A stretch of DNA of 52,905 nucleotides from an uncultured Solobacterium sp. (GCA_938039295.1 CALHUY010000076.1:1-52905); one strand, 5' to 3'; shown: positions 32,144 to 41,573, counted from the first letter of the stretch. Notes: generated by a model from the sequence alone, not told the origin. Numbers and translations: made by a program.

Positions 32144-32401
32144 ATGAATCAAAAAGCTCTAAAAACATTAGGATGGATTGCGACATGTACAGCAATGTTA
32201 ATGTATATTTCCTATTTCCCACAGATTATGAATAACCTAAATGGAATGAAGAGTGGTTTCCTACAACCTATGGTTGCGGCTATTAACTGTTCCCTATGGG
32301 TGACATATGGCTTTATGCAAGAGAAGAAAGATTGGCCACTAATCATGGCGAATTTACCTGGTGTATTGTTCGGTGCTATCGCCGCAATTACTGCACTATA
32401 A
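32144..32401 (+). CDS. SemiSWEET-family sugar transporter, second copy
   Basis: 85 residues, three predicted membrane helices. MYISYFPQIMNNLNGMKSG holds the PQ motif, and MVAAINCSLWVTYGF is the second helix with the Trp-Val/Ile-x-Tyr-Gly seen also in the first copy. It ends FGAIAAITAL, close to FLTFITAL of the copy at 6730-6990. AAAGGAAAATGTA precedes the ATG. Divergence between the copies suggests an old duplication with separate substrates rather than a recent one. Confidence 0.85.
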   Translation: MNQKALKTLGWIATCTAMLMYISYFPQIMNNLNGMKSGFLQPMVAAINCSLWVTYGFMQEKKDWPLIMANLPGVLFGAIAAITAL

Positions 32402-32405
32402 AATG

Positions 32406-32427
32406 CGTTCCTAAGGGAACGTTTTTT
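32406..32427 (+). terminator. terminator after SemiSWEET 2
   Basis: CGTTCC (32406-32411), loop TAAG, GGAACG (32416-32421), six T. Confidence 0.88.
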
Positions 32428-32536
32428 ATCGAAAGATAGATAAAATTAATAGGCTTGATGTTGACTTTTATCAATATTAGGAAGATGATTTCTATAGTTT
32501 CAAAAGAGAGTATAAGGAAATATAGAGGAGGTCATT

Positions 32537-33085
32537 ATGGAAAACAAAAAGAATCGTTATGCAGGTACAAAGACAGAGAAGAATCTATTAGAAGCTTTTA
32601 GAGGAGAATCAGAAGCTAGAAACAAGTATACATTCTTCGCTTCCGTCGCAAAGAAGGCTGGCTATGAACAAATTGCAGCTTTATTCTTAAAGACAGCAGA
32701 AAACGAAAAGGAACATGCAAAGCTTTGGTTTAAGGCATTAGGCATGCTTGGTGATGTTAAGGAAAACTTACAAGCAGCTGCCAATGGTGAAAACTATGAA
32801 TGGACTGACATGTATGAACGTATGGCAATGGATGCGGAAGAAGAAGGCTTCCATGATCTTGCGGCTCAGTTTCGAGGTGTAGGTGCTATCGAAAAGATGC
32901 ATGAAGAGCGTTACAGAAAATTACTTCAGAATGTAGAAATGCAGGAAGTATTCAAGAAGAGTGAAGTAAAGATTTGGGAATGCCGTAACTGTGGTCATAT
33001 CGTTGTTGGTATGGAAGCCCCAGAAGTTTGCCCAGTATGTAATCACCCACAAGCATTCTTTGAAATTCACGCAGAGAATTATTAA
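32537..33085 (+). CDS. rbr: rubrerythrin
   Basis: 182 residues. The N-terminal ferritin-like four-helix bundle has the di-iron glutamates in EAFRGESEARNKY, AENEKEHAKLWF and RGVGAIEKMHEERY. The C-terminal rubredoxin-like domain binds iron through two Cys pairs, ECRNCGHI and CPVCNHPQAFF. It reduces hydrogen peroxide in anaerobes. AGAGGAGG lies before the ATG. Single-gene unit with its own terminator. Confidence 0.96.
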   Translation: MENKKNRYAGTKTEKNLLEAFRGESEARNKYTFFASVAKKAGYEQIAALFLKTAENEKEHAKLWFKALGMLGDVKENLQAAANGENYEWTDMYERMAMDAEEEGFHDLAAQFRGVGAIEKMHEERYRKLLQNVEMQEVFKKSEVKIWECRNCGHIVVGMEAPEVCPVCNHPQAFFEIHAENY

Positions 33086-33100
33086 TCGTTTGAATTTATG

Positions 33101-33128
33101 CCAAAGCACACTGTGCTTTGGTTTTTTT
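33101..33128 (+). terminator. terminator after rbr
   Basis: CCAAAGCAC (33101-33109) and GTGCTTTGG (33113-33121) around a three-base loop, followed by a seven-T run. Confidence 0.92.
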
Positions 33129-33263
33129 ATTGTAAGATACATCATTCACGCATGCGTTAATTAACACAGTAGTAACATAGAGAAAAGAAATAAAATGTAT
33201 AGGAATGATTGCACTATCACTCATAAAAAGGGTAAAATCAGTATGTAAAGTTGGAGAAAATAT

Positions 33264-34211
33264 ATGGGAAAAATCTATACAATTGGGGAAGCTTTAATTG
33301 ACTTTATTCCAGTACAAACCGCCGCAAATCTAAGCGCTGTGGATGCCTTTCAGAAAAGACCTGGTGGTGCGCCTGCCAATGTGGCTGTAGCAGCTGCGAA
33401 ACTAGGGGCCGAATCCTATTTTATTGGCATGGTTGGTGATGACCCATTTGGACATTTCTTAAAAGATACGATTACAAATTATGGTGTTAACACAAGCTAT
33501 CTAAAGATGACAAAAAAGGCAAAGACAGCGTTAGCCTTTGTAAGCCTTGCGGAGGATGGACAACGTGATTTTAGTTTCTATCGCAATCCAAGTGCAGATT
33601 TACTCTTAGATAAAAGTGATGTTGAAGAGGTCGAATTTACAAGTGAAGACTATATCAGTTTTGGCTCTGTTGACTTAGTAGACTATCCTGTAAAGTACGC
33701 AACAGAGTACTTATTACAAAAGGCCAAAGCAGCGAATGCGACAATCTTGTTTGATCCAAATATTAGAAAAGATCTTTGGGATGACTTAGAAGAGTGTAGA
33801 GAGACTGTATTATCCTTCATGAAGTATGCAAATATTGTAAAAATGGCAGATGATGAAGTTGAATTTATTACAGGTAAGTCAACCGTTAAAGAAGCCATCG
33901 AAGTCGTAAAGCAATATGGCGTAGAACATGTAATTGTTACGTATGGCCCAGAGGGTAGTGATGCGTACTTAAAGCATTGTCATAGCCATGCGGATGCACG
34001 TAAAGTCAATCCTATTGATACAACAGGTGCAGGAGATACTTTCGTAGGAGCGTTACTCTACTACTTAGATCATCACAAACAAAAGCCAGATCATATTTCA
34101 GCAGAGATGATGAAAGAGGGATTATGCTTTGCTAACCACGCTGCCGCAATTGTTACGACAAAAAAGGGTGCGATGAACGCAGCCCCAACATTAGAGGAAT
34201 TACAGAAATAA
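33264..34211 (+). CDS. PfkB-family carbohydrate kinase, fructokinase-like
   Basis: 315 residues. GEALIDFIPV at the start, KRPGGAPANVAVAAAKLGAE (signature 1, G-G-A-P-A-N-V as in fructokinases) and IDTTGAGDTFVGALLYYL (signature 2, catalytic Asp in GAGD) identify a ScrK-like PfkB enzyme. It probably makes fructose 6-phosphate, though other sugars are possible. GTTGGAGAAAAT gives the ribosome site. The CpXC gene begins 17 bases downstream, so the two may be co-transcribed. Confidence 0.88.
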   Translation: MGKIYTIGEALIDFIPVQTAANLSAVDAFQKRPGGAPANVAVAAAKLGAESYFIGMVGDDPFGHFLKDTITNYGVNTSYLKMTKKAKTALAFVSLAEDGQRDFSFYRNPSADLLLDKSDVEEVEFTSEDYISFGSVDLVDYPVKYATEYLLQKAKAANATILFDPNIRKDLWDDLEECRETVLSFMKYANIVKMADDEVEFITGKSTVKEAIEVVKQYGVEHVIVTYGPEGSDAYLKHCHSHADARKVNPIDTTGAGDTFVGALLYYLDHHKQKPDHISAEMMKEGLCFANHAAAIVTTKKGAMNAAPTLEELQK

Positions 34212-34228
34212 CAGTTTAGGAGAATACC

Positions 34229-34924
34229 ATGTTTAAAAGAGCAGATATGAATACATATGAAGCGGAAATTACCTGTCATTCCTGTGGAAAGAAGGAAAAA
34301 GTTAAAATTAAATCGCTGATTGATACAGCCTTAGATCCAAAGGCTGAAAGCAATCTATTCCGTGGAAAGTTATTCCGTCATAGTTGCTCAAAATGTCATA
34401 CCGAACAAAACATGTTATATACATGCATGTATCATGATAGTAGTAAGAATTTATTGATTGGATATCCAGATAATCAGAAGGATTATGAAGAAATGAATCT
34501 GATGTTTAATCGACGCTATCATCGTGACGAGTTGGATGAAGCTCTCAATAAATGGATTGAAACATGCACGAAGAGAATTGTGTCCAGTCAGTCTGACATG
34601 CAGGAAAAAGCACTCATTGCACGATTAGGTTTAGATGATCGTATCATTGAAATTGGTAAGTATGTAACAGGAGATTTAGCGAAGATACAATCGCAAGGTC
34701 TAGAGATTGATCATATGTACTTTAATACGAGTGGTGAAGAGTATGCATTCTTAATTCAATCTGGTGAAGGTATTGTTGGAGAAGTTCCTTTTACCAAAGA
34801 GTTATATCAAACATTAGAAGAACACTATAAACCATACCTTGCTGAGGATGAATCAGTTGAAATTGATTCTGATTGGGTTAGTGACTTCCTTAGAAAAGTG
34901 AAAGAAAAACAAAGCCAGTCTTAG
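34229..34924 (+). CDS. CpXC-domain protein
   Basis: 231 residues. The N-terminal zinc-ribbon-like CpXC domain reads AEITCHSCGKKEKVKIKSLI, then RGKLFRHSCSKCHTEQNMLY, with C-x2-C pairs that probably bind a metal. The rest is an acidic helical region with no recognised motif. Soluble. AGGAG is well placed before the ATG. The function of the family is not established. It is transcribed toward, and overlaps by four bases, the oppositely oriented Mrr-like gene. Confidence 0.8.
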   Translation: MFKRADMNTYEAEITCHSCGKKEKVKIKSLIDTALDPKAESNLFRGKLFRHSCSKCHTEQNMLYTCMYHDSSKNLLIGYPDNQKDYEEMNLMFNRRYHRDELDEALNKWIETCTKRIVSSQSDMQEKALIARLGLDDRIIEIGKYVTGDLAKIQSQGLEIDHMYFNTSGEEYAFLIQSGEGIVGEVPFTKELYQTLEEHYKPYLAEDESVEIDSDWVSDFLRKVKEKQSQS

Positions 34925-34937
34925 TGACTGGCTTTTA
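34911..34937. terminator. bidirectional terminator
   Basis: AAAGCCAGTC (34911-34920) pairs with GACTGGCTTT (34926-34935). It overlaps the 3' ends of both convergent genes. Confidence 0.85.
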
Positions 34938-35871
34938 TTGTTAGTTCAATCATGTGTAGTGCTGTAGCACGTAGTTCAATTTGAATATTATCTTGGATAT
35001 GATTTAGTTTTTCTTCTACAGCTACTAATTGATTTGTCTGTGTACGATTTGTTTGTAAAGTAATAATGAGATTGTTATCTTTTACTTTTGTGTCAATTAC
35101 TTTCACGTTACAATCAAATTCATTCGCTAATATCTCTGCCATATTCTGCGCAATTGTATGACGCGTCTGTTGAATATCTTGACGTAACTGATTGCGTTTA
35201 TTGGCTTGTCTTCGTATAGAATACTTTTTAATGTAGTAGACCAATCGGATAAAAGTGATAATAATGAAGATAAATAACACAATTTGATAATAATCTAGTG
35301 TAAAAAGTGAGAATGTCTTCTGTACAGAATACATATATGCATGAATGGAAGACAGTATGAGTGCGATACCTGTTGCGATTCTTGCATGATGTGGAATTGC
35401 CTGTAAGAAGGATGAGATAAACAATAGACTATATGAAATAAACTGATAGTCTTTGGTTGGCTCAATACTATAGAAAATTTGATAGAGCTGAATAATAGAC
35501 CAACCAAAGAGTAGAATTGCCATCACTTGATAAAGCGTATATCGACTATCTTCTTCCATAGGGTCAACATGATCCCATAATAGAACATCTACTTCTTCTG
35601 CTAACTTACGAGCACCAGAGGAGAAGTCGCTATTTGTAATCACAACTGCTTTGTCTAGTTTGTAATAAGCGATACCAGAGAAGGCTTGTTGAACCGCATC
35701 ATTACCTACAGTTCCACTGTAGTACTTACACTGAAAACCATATTTTAAGCTTCCTTTGGTTGCGATGATATCAATGCCTTGATCGCCACTTGCCTTCGTA
35801 AGAGTTATATTTTTATATCCTAGTGAGGATAGGTATTTTGCACAACTGCGTTCGTATTGAATTCCGTTCAT
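34921..35871 (-). CDS. Mrr-like restriction endonuclease-fold membrane protein
   Basis: 316 residues. Residues 1-110 are an Mrr_cat-type nuclease domain: YERSCAKYLSSLGYKNITLT, GDQGIDIIATKGSLKYGFQC and KYYSGTVGNDAVQQAFSGIA, with the catalytic D-(x)n-Q-x-K core (D in GDQGID, Q and K of FQCKYY). Then come four or more hydrophobic segments (about 112-130, 145-160, 165-180 and 195-215) and a C-terminal helical tail. Mrr proteins cut modified DNA; in a membrane-bound form it may act on incoming DNA or have another nuclease role. It overlaps the CpXC gene by four bases and lies 19 bases after the LTA-synthase-type gene on the same strand, so the two may share a transcript. Confidence 0.82.
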   Translation of the reverse strand: MNGIQYERSCAKYLSSLGYKNITLTKASGDQGIDIIATKGSLKYGFQCKYYSGTVGNDAVQQAFSGIAYYKLDKAVVITNSDFSSGARKLAEEVDVLLWDHVDPMEEDSRYTLYQVMAILLFGWSIIQLYQIFYSIEPTKDYQFISYSLLFISSFLQAIPHHARIATGIALILSSIHAYMYSVQKTFSLFTLDYYQIVLFIFIIITFIRLVYYIKKYSIRRQANKRNQLRQDIQQTRHTIAQNMAEILANEFDCNVKVIDTKVKDNNLIITLQTNRTQTNQLVAVEEKLNHIQDNIQIELRATALHMIELTIKASH

Positions 35872-35889
35872 AAGGACATTATACAGTAC

Positions 35890-37887
35890 TTATTTTGAAT
35901 TTGTAGGAAGAAGAGTGAATAATTCATTTTTCCGTTTTTCTTCTTCAATGAGGTTGTTATAGGCAAGTTGTGCATACGTTTGAAGTCTATTGGAATGTGC
36001 ATTTTCATCCCCATATACAAAGTAGTTACCATCTTTATCAATACAACCTAGTGCAGATACGACAGGTACATCCTGATATATATTCTGTTGGAAGTTTTGA
36101 TATGGCGTTAGCTTAACATTTGCGTTTTCTGCAAGTAAGGTGCTGAGATAATTTGCACTGATATAAGGGATTGTGCCACTTGGAATATCATAGTTGGCCC
36201 ACATAAAGAAATGGGTGATATATCTACGTTGGTTTTCCGCATCACTTAGATCGTGTAGACTCTTACCATACAGTTCTTCATAGAATTCATCTTCAATAAA
36301 AGGTTGGTGGTCTCCATACATAAGGATAATCGTTGGCTCAGAGACATTCTTAAAGTAATTTACAAGTTGTTCTAAAGCCATATCACTACGGCGAATGACA
36401 CTGAGATATTCCTCTGTTTGTGGATAGTCACCCTTCATAGAAGTGATATGGACATCGTGAAGTAACCCTGTATTATATGGGGAGTGATTTTGCATCGTCA
36501 CATTAAACATGAAGAATGGTTTTGATGTATCGCGTTTTTCGTATAAATCAATAATATGTTGGAAATCCCATTCATCTGAGATGTAGTTTCGTAGCTTCTG
36601 ATAATTTGAAATATCCTCCATACCGATATATCGATCAAAGTTCATGTATTGATAGGTATTCACACGATTCCAGTTTTCTTTGTAGTAAGGATGAAAGGCG
36701 GTTGTACTATAGTTTTGATCAGATAACGTCATCGCAAAACCGGGTTGGGTATGTTTTTCATAAAGTGTATAGGCATTTGAACCGATAGGCAAAAAGGCCA
36801 TAGAGTTACCAGTTAAGAATTCATATTCAGTATTACTTGTTCCTGTTCCGATTGTAGAAACATATACATTTCCTTGAATGGTATTTTTATCATCCTTCAT
36901 ACTATTTTCAAAGGAAAGATACTCTTTATCTGTTTCAAACTTTCCAATCACTTGTAAATCGGAGAACGCTTCATTCATAATCGTAATGATATTTGGATGT
37001 TCTACCGTCGCATTTGGATGTTGTCCAAGTGCTGTTTCTGTAATGGTTTTTGTTGAAACTGTATTCTCTTTTAATTGTGTCGCAAGTGTTTCTACATTAT
37101 ATCCATGTGGTTTTTCTAGTGATAAGTAGCGTGTATTTACGAAGAATTCCGCAATCGCACCATAGTTTTCGTAACCTCTTGCTTGATTGAAGAAGTCTGG
37201 TGTTGCGCCAAGCGTAACTTGGAAGAAATTCGTACCATAGAAAGTGATTAGAATTGTGGCTGAAAGGAAAAAACAAGTTGTGCGATAGAGGATTTGCTGT
37301 TTTGTTTTCTGTGCTTTTGGTAGCCAGAATAATAACGCAAAAATGATATTGATAATAGTTAGTGTAAAGAGTATTTGTACATTGAATGTTAGTTGATAGT
37401 TGGATGCGACACCGGCTGCTGTTTTAATCACACTTAAATCCCATGGTAAAAGAGGGATACCTTTAAACTGTTTTACATACATGTTTGCGATTCCGAAAAT
37501 ACATAGAACAACTGTGGTAATCGCAAAAGAGATTTTCATGCTTGCAAGTAGTACATAGAATATCATCGTAATCAGAAGGATAATACCGTAGTTAACAAAT
37601 ACATTACCGATACCTTCGATATCGGAAAGAAGATTGTTATTACAAAGTTCAACTGCCATTTCAATGAGCAATGGAATAAGTAAGATTGTAATCACTTTGA
37701 CAAATGTGTCTATCTTTGGCTTATGTGGTAACCACTTCAGTATAATAGATAAAATCAATACGATGATTGTAATGGAAAACATGGTATTTGTTTGGTCTAA
37801 TTTGTGATATTCCTGATAAAAATAGATATTTGTGATAAGTAAAATAGCCGTAATCACAAGTGGAATGAGTCGTCTTAATTTATTCAT
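35890..37887 (-). CDS. LTA-synthase-type phosphoglycerol transferase
   Basis: About 665 residues. Five or so N-terminal membrane helices (about 7-200), then an extracytoplasmic sulfatase/alkaline-phosphatase-fold domain. ITIMNEAFSDL gives the first metal ligand (Glu), GTGTSNTEYEFLTGNSM the nucleophile Thr, and LMYGDHQPFIEDEFY the last metal block (D, H), as in LtaS. Such enzymes add glycerol phosphate to teichoic acids or glycolipids. The frame runs on upstream to a GTG at 37923, but a TATAAT ends six bases before the ATG at 37887, so that ATG is chosen and the mRNA is probably leaderless. Confidence 0.9.
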   Translation of the reverse strand: MNKLRRLIPLVITAILLITNIYFYQEYHKLDQTNTMFSITIIVLILSIILKWLPHKPKIDTFVKVITILLIPLLIEMAVELCNNNLLSDIEGIGNVFVNYGIILLITMIFYVLLASMKISFAITTVVLCIFGIANMYVKQFKGIPLLPWDLSVIKTAAGVASNYQLTFNVQILFTLTIINIIFALLFWLPKAQKTKQQILYRTTCFFLSATILITFYGTNFFQVTLGATPDFFNQARGYENYGAIAEFFVNTRYLSLEKPHGYNVETLATQLKENTVSTKTITETALGQHPNATVEHPNIITIMNEAFSDLQVIGKFETDKEYLSFENSMKDDKNTIQGNVYVSTIGTGTSNTEYEFLTGNSMAFLPIGSNAYTLYEKHTQPGFAMTLSDQNYSTTAFHPYYKENWNRVNTYQYMNFDRYIGMEDISNYQKLRNYISDEWDFQHIIDLYEKRDTSKPFFMFNVTMQNHSPYNTGLLHDVHITSMKGDYPQTEEYLSVIRRSDMALEQLVNYFKNVSEPTIILMYGDHQPFIEDEFYEELYGKSLHDLSDAENQRRYITHFFMWANYDIPSGTIPYISANYLSTLLAENANVKLTPYQNFQQNIYQDVPVVSALGCIDKDGNYFVYGDENAHSNRLQTYAQLAYNNLIEEEKRKNELFTLLPTNSK

Positions 37888-37893
37888 AAGAAT

Positions 37894-37923
37894 ATTATAG
37901 TTGGTTTGTAACGGAATTGTCAC
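37894..37923 (-). promoter_or_regulatory. promoter of the LTA-synthase-type gene
   Basis: On the minus strand GTGACA (37923-37918), 18 bases and TATAAT (37899-37894), then six bases to the ATG. Transcription should start at or next to the ATG. Confidence 0.75.
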
Positions 37924-38042
37924 TTTTGTTATATATACTAAACTTGCAAGATGGTAGAATATTGTTAAAGAGTCTAGTTATATCATAGAAAAGATATCAT
38001 TTTGCTAGATATAAACTGTTATAGAAGATACAGGAGAATTGT

Positions 38043-39191
38043 ATGTTAAAAAATAAAAAGATTTTGATTGCGGTACTTGTTGTGGTTGTGGCGATTGTCG
38101 CTACAATATTTACCTTTTTCCAAAGGAATCTAGGTGGTGCTAGTGGAGGAACAGTTGCCTACGTAGATACCATTAGTAATATCATGGGTTTTTCTAGTGG
38201 TGGAAATGATCGTTACTCTGGTGTAGTAGAATCCCAACAGAGTGTGAAGGTGAATAAAAACCAAGAGAAGAAAATTGAACAAGTATTTGTATCTGTTGGT
38301 GATCAGGTAATTCCTACAACAGTTCTTTTCCGCTATGATGTTTCAGAAGCACAGAAACAAATTAGTTCAATCAATCTAGATATTGAATCATTAAGAGGCA
38401 CAATTACGGACAAGAATAATGCAATCTCTGAATATAAGGCTAGCGGTGATACCAGCCAGGTTGCAATTGCGGAAAATGATATTCGTGTTGCACAGTTATC
38501 TATCCAACAAAAACAGTTGGATTTAGCTGCAAAACAAAAAGAAATCGATACTGCGGATGTGCTTGCTAATACAACCGGTACTATTAAGGCTATCAATGAA
38601 AATAGTACAGATGCGCAAGGTAATACAGCAGCCTTTATCGAAATCTCACAATCTGGTGAATTTAGAGTCAAGGGTACAATTGATGAAACTTCCATTACAT
38701 CTATTTCGCTTGGACAAGAAATGATTGTACGTTCTAGAACAGATGAAACAAAGTTCTGGACCGGTAAGATTACAGAAATTAAGACAGAACCAAACGCAAA
38801 ACAAAATGATATGTATAGTATGGGTGGTTCCAATAGCTCTGAAAAGGCTAGTACATATCCATTCTATATTTCATTAGATTCTTCGGATGGCTTAATGCTA
38901 GGTCAGCACGTGTATCTAGAAAAGAATAATGGCACTGCTGTAAAGAAAGATGGTATTTGGTTAGATGCGTCTTATGTTGTAATGGAAGGCGAGAAAGCAT
39001 ATCTTTGGGTTGCCAATAAGAATCATCGCTTAGAGAAGCGTGAAGTTGAGGTTGGCGAATTAGATCAGAACTTATACCAATATGAAATTAAATCTGGTGT
39101 ATCTGAATCTGATAGTATTGCATGGCCAATGGAAGAATACAAAGAAGGTATGAAGACAGAATCAATCTCTACAGTGGGAAGTGGAGAATAA
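38043..39191 (+). CDS. HlyD/MacA-type membrane-fusion adaptor 1
   Basis: 382 residues with an N-terminal membrane anchor (about 5-27) and an extracytoplasmic adaptor: a biotinyl-lipoyl-like first half (VKVNKNQEKKIEQVFVSVGD), a coiled-coil hairpin rich in Gln, Ile and Ser (about 115-180), then LANTTGTIKAINENSTDAQG and a barrel domain. It links to the ABC exporter encoded by the next genes. In Gram-positives such adaptors extend into the wall and often carry peptides or antibiotics. AGGAGAATTGT precedes the ATG. The first of four genes (38043-42820). Confidence 0.85.
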   Translation: MLKNKKILIAVLVVVVAIVATIFTFFQRNLGGASGGTVAYVDTISNIMGFSSGGNDRYSGVVESQQSVKVNKNQEKKIEQVFVSVGDQVIPTTVLFRYDVSEAQKQISSINLDIESLRGTITDKNNAISEYKASGDTSQVAIAENDIRVAQLSIQQKQLDLAAKQKEIDTADVLANTTGTIKAINENSTDAQGNTAAFIEISQSGEFRVKGTIDETSITSISLGQEMIVRSRTDETKFWTGKITEIKTEPNAKQNDMYSMGGSNSSEKASTYPFYISLDSSDGLMLGQHVYLEKNNGTAVKKDGIWLDASYVVMEGEKAYLWVANKNHRLEKREVEVGELDQNLYQYEIKSGVSESDSIAWPMEEYKEGMKTESISTVGSGE

Positions 39192-39193
39192 GT

Positions 39194-39868
39194 ATGTTAT
39201 TGAACTTACAAGGAATCTATAAAAGTTATGGCGGCACCATTGAAGTGCCTGTATTGAAGAATGTTTCTATACAGGTTGCGGAAGGTGAGTATGTCGCAAT
39301 TATGGGTCCTTCTGGTTCAGGCAAAACAACTTTAATGAATATCATTGGTTGTTTAGATCGCTGTACAGAAGGAACCTATGAATTAGATGGCGCAGATATT
39401 TCACGCATTTCTGAGAATGAATTATCAGAAGTACGTTTAAAAAAGATTGGTTTCGTATTTCAGACATTTGAACTTTTACCAGGTGAAACAGCAATTGAAA
39501 ATGTTGCCTTACCACTTGTATATGCGGGTGTTCCAAAGGCTGAACGTGAAAAAGCAGCCGTTGAAGTACTGACAAAGGTTGGTTTGGGTGAACGTGTAAA
39601 CTTCAAGCCAAATCAATTATCTGGTGGTCAAAAACAACGTGTAGCGATTGCACGTGCACTAATTAATCATCCACGTATTCTCTTAGCGGATGAGCCAACT
39701 GGTGCGCTAGACCAAAAATCTGGTAAACAGGTTATGGAATTATTCGAAGAACTGAATAAAGAAGGTGTCACAATTGTTATGATTACGCACGATGCGCATG
39801 TCGCAAGCAAGGCAAAGCGTGTCATTCATATCATTGATGGCATGATACAGGAGGGCACGCATGAATAA
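39194..39868 (+). CDS. MacB-type ABC exporter, ATP-binding protein
   Basis: About 224 residues: GPSGSGKTTLMNIIGCLDR (Walker A), VFQTFELLPGETAIENVALP (Q-loop), LSGGQKQRVAIARALIN (signature) and ILLADEPTGALDQKSG (Walker B), with the LolD/MacB hallmark D-E-P-T-G-A-L-D. It powers the permease at 41573-42820. The frame is open upstream, but GTGGAGAATAAGT precedes the ATG at 39194, three bases after the adaptor stop. It overlaps the second adaptor gene by eight bases. Confidence 0.95.
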   Translation: MLLNLQGIYKSYGGTIEVPVLKNVSIQVAEGEYVAIMGPSGSGKTTLMNIIGCLDRCTEGTYELDGADISRISENELSEVRLKKIGFVFQTFELLPGETAIENVALPLVYAGVPKAEREKAAVEVLTKVGLGERVNFKPNQLSGGQKQRVAIARALINHPRILLADEPTGALDQKSGKQVMELFEELNKEGVTIVMITHDAHVASKAKRVIHIIDGMIQEGTHE

Positions 39869-41573
39869 AAAACGAGTTATTATTAGTGTTTCTATTGTTG
39901 CGGCCTTGGTACTTGGATACTTTGGAATTCTCCAATTCCGCAAGGCATCCCGTAAGGTGGATGTTGTGCAAGTTAGTGCAATGAATATGGGTGGTAATCC
40001 GATGGAATCACAGATGAGTGGTTTGGTATCTGATCCAGCTACACAGACTGTTACACCATCTGTATCTCAAATTATTACTGCGGTATATGTTACCGAAGGA
40101 CAAGCAGTATCAGTTGGCGATAAATTGCTAGCGTATGATATTACAAGTTTGAACTATACCGTAGAACTAAAGAAGCTTGAAATTTCTACGACACAACTTC
40201 GTTTAGAACAAGCTAGAAAAGAATTACAACAACTACAAAATACAAAGCCGGTGGAAAGAAGGGTAGCACCACCATCGACTCCTGCACCAGAGCCAGAATA
40301 TAAAGTGGATACAGAAGCAGTGACACAGGTAGAAGAACATAAAGTATGGAACTATCTGAATGCATTAACGGATGAAGACACAGAGTTTACAAAGGATCTC
40401 GATGAGCCAACAGCTTCAACGACTCCGACTCCAACACCAACTCCAGATCCAACAGCCACACCAACTCCTACCCCAACACCTGCTCCTACGCCAACGCCAG
40501 CAGTTCCTGCTGTAAATACATACGCAAAGGGCACAAAGGCAAATCCATATCACTTTGCGATTAAACATGATGGCTTCCTTTCTGGTAAGTTCATTAAAGA
40601 ACTTATCCAGAAAGCAGAAACAGATGGAAAGACATTCTACGTTTCTATAGATGTTTATGCAGAGGATGATAAGACGAAGGGTCTTGAGGATTCTTGGTTG
40701 GTATCTGTAGATAAGTTAAAGTCAATCTTAGGTACTGTAACAGATGATATGGCAAAACTTGATATTCAGACACGTAAGATTCGTGAGAATCTTATCGAAC
40801 CAGAACCATCTGTACCTGAAATTGAACCAGAGGGTATGACAGCTTCTGAACTTGTACGCGCAATTCATGCCAAGGAATCAGAAGTTCGTGAGTATGATAT
40901 CGATGTTCGTCGTAAACAACTTGAACTATCAGAACTACAGACACAATTAGCAGATGGTGTTGTTTACGCAAAACGTAGTGGTGTTATTAAAGGTCTAAAG
41001 GATATGAACAATGTTCCTACAGATGGAACACCATTCTTAACTGTTGCAGGTGGAACTGGTACAGAAGTAAAGGGTTCTATCTCTGAGTTATTATTAGCAA
41101 CAATTCAAAAGGGTACAAAAGTATCTGTTACTAGTTATGAAACAGGATCCATCTATGAAGCAGTTGTAACACAAATTGATAACTTCCCAACAAATTCAGG
41201 GGAAGGTTTCTATGGCGGTAATCCGAATGTTTCAATGTATGGTTTTACTGCATATATTGAAAAGGGTGATGATTTAAAACAAGGTTCTTATCTCGCCTTA
41301 TCAATTCAACAAGAGAATACAGATACATCTTCTATTTATCTCAGTAACGCTTTCATCCGTGATGAACACGGACAGAAGTATGTTATGAAGGATGTAGATG
41401 GTAAGCTTGTTAAGACATATATCAAGACTGGTAAGGTATATTTCAATATGTCGACAGAAGTATTATCTGGCCTTTCAGATACAGACTATATTGCTTTCCC
41501 ATATGGTGATGGTGCGATCGAAGGTACTCGTACACAAATCGGTATGGAAGACAATATGTATGGAGGCTACTAA
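39861..41573 (+). CDS. membrane-fusion adaptor 2 with Thr-Pro linker insertion
   Basis: 570 residues. Membrane anchor at 5-24, then a lipoyl-like half (VSQIITAVYVTEGQAVSVGD) and a first coiled-coil helix (about 90-130). A long insertion follows: a Pro/Glu-rich stretch, TP repeats (about 185-212) and a domain KANPYHFAIKHDGFLSGKFI to about 290 that is not recognised. The second coil (about 325-365), YAKRSGVIKGLKDMNNVPTD and a barrel end finish the adaptor. It is the second adaptor in the operon. The coding overlap with the ATPase and the shared final A of its TAA with the next ATG show tight coupling. Confidence 0.8.
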   Translation: MNKKRVIISVSIVAALVLGYFGILQFRKASRKVDVVQVSAMNMGGNPMESQMSGLVSDPATQTVTPSVSQIITAVYVTEGQAVSVGDKLLAYDITSLNYTVELKKLEISTTQLRLEQARKELQQLQNTKPVERRVAPPSTPAPEPEYKVDTEAVTQVEEHKVWNYLNALTDEDTEFTKDLDEPTASTTPTPTPTPDPTATPTPTPTPAPTPTPAVPAVNTYAKGTKANPYHFAIKHDGFLSGKFIKELIQKAETDGKTFYVSIDVYAEDDKTKGLEDSWLVSVDKLKSILGTVTDDMAKLDIQTRKIRENLIEPEPSVPEIEPEGMTASELVRAIHAKESEVREYDIDVRRKQLELSELQTQLADGVVYAKRSGVIKGLKDMNNVPTDGTPFLTVAGGTGTEVKGSISELLLATIQKGTKVSVTSYETGSIYEAVVTQIDNFPTNSGEGFYGGNPNVSMYGFTAYIEKGDDLKQGSYLALSIQQENTDTSSIYLSNAFIRDEHGQKYVMKDVDGKLVKTYIKTGKVYFNMSTEVLSGLSDTDYIAFPYGDGAIEGTRTQIGMEDNMYGGY

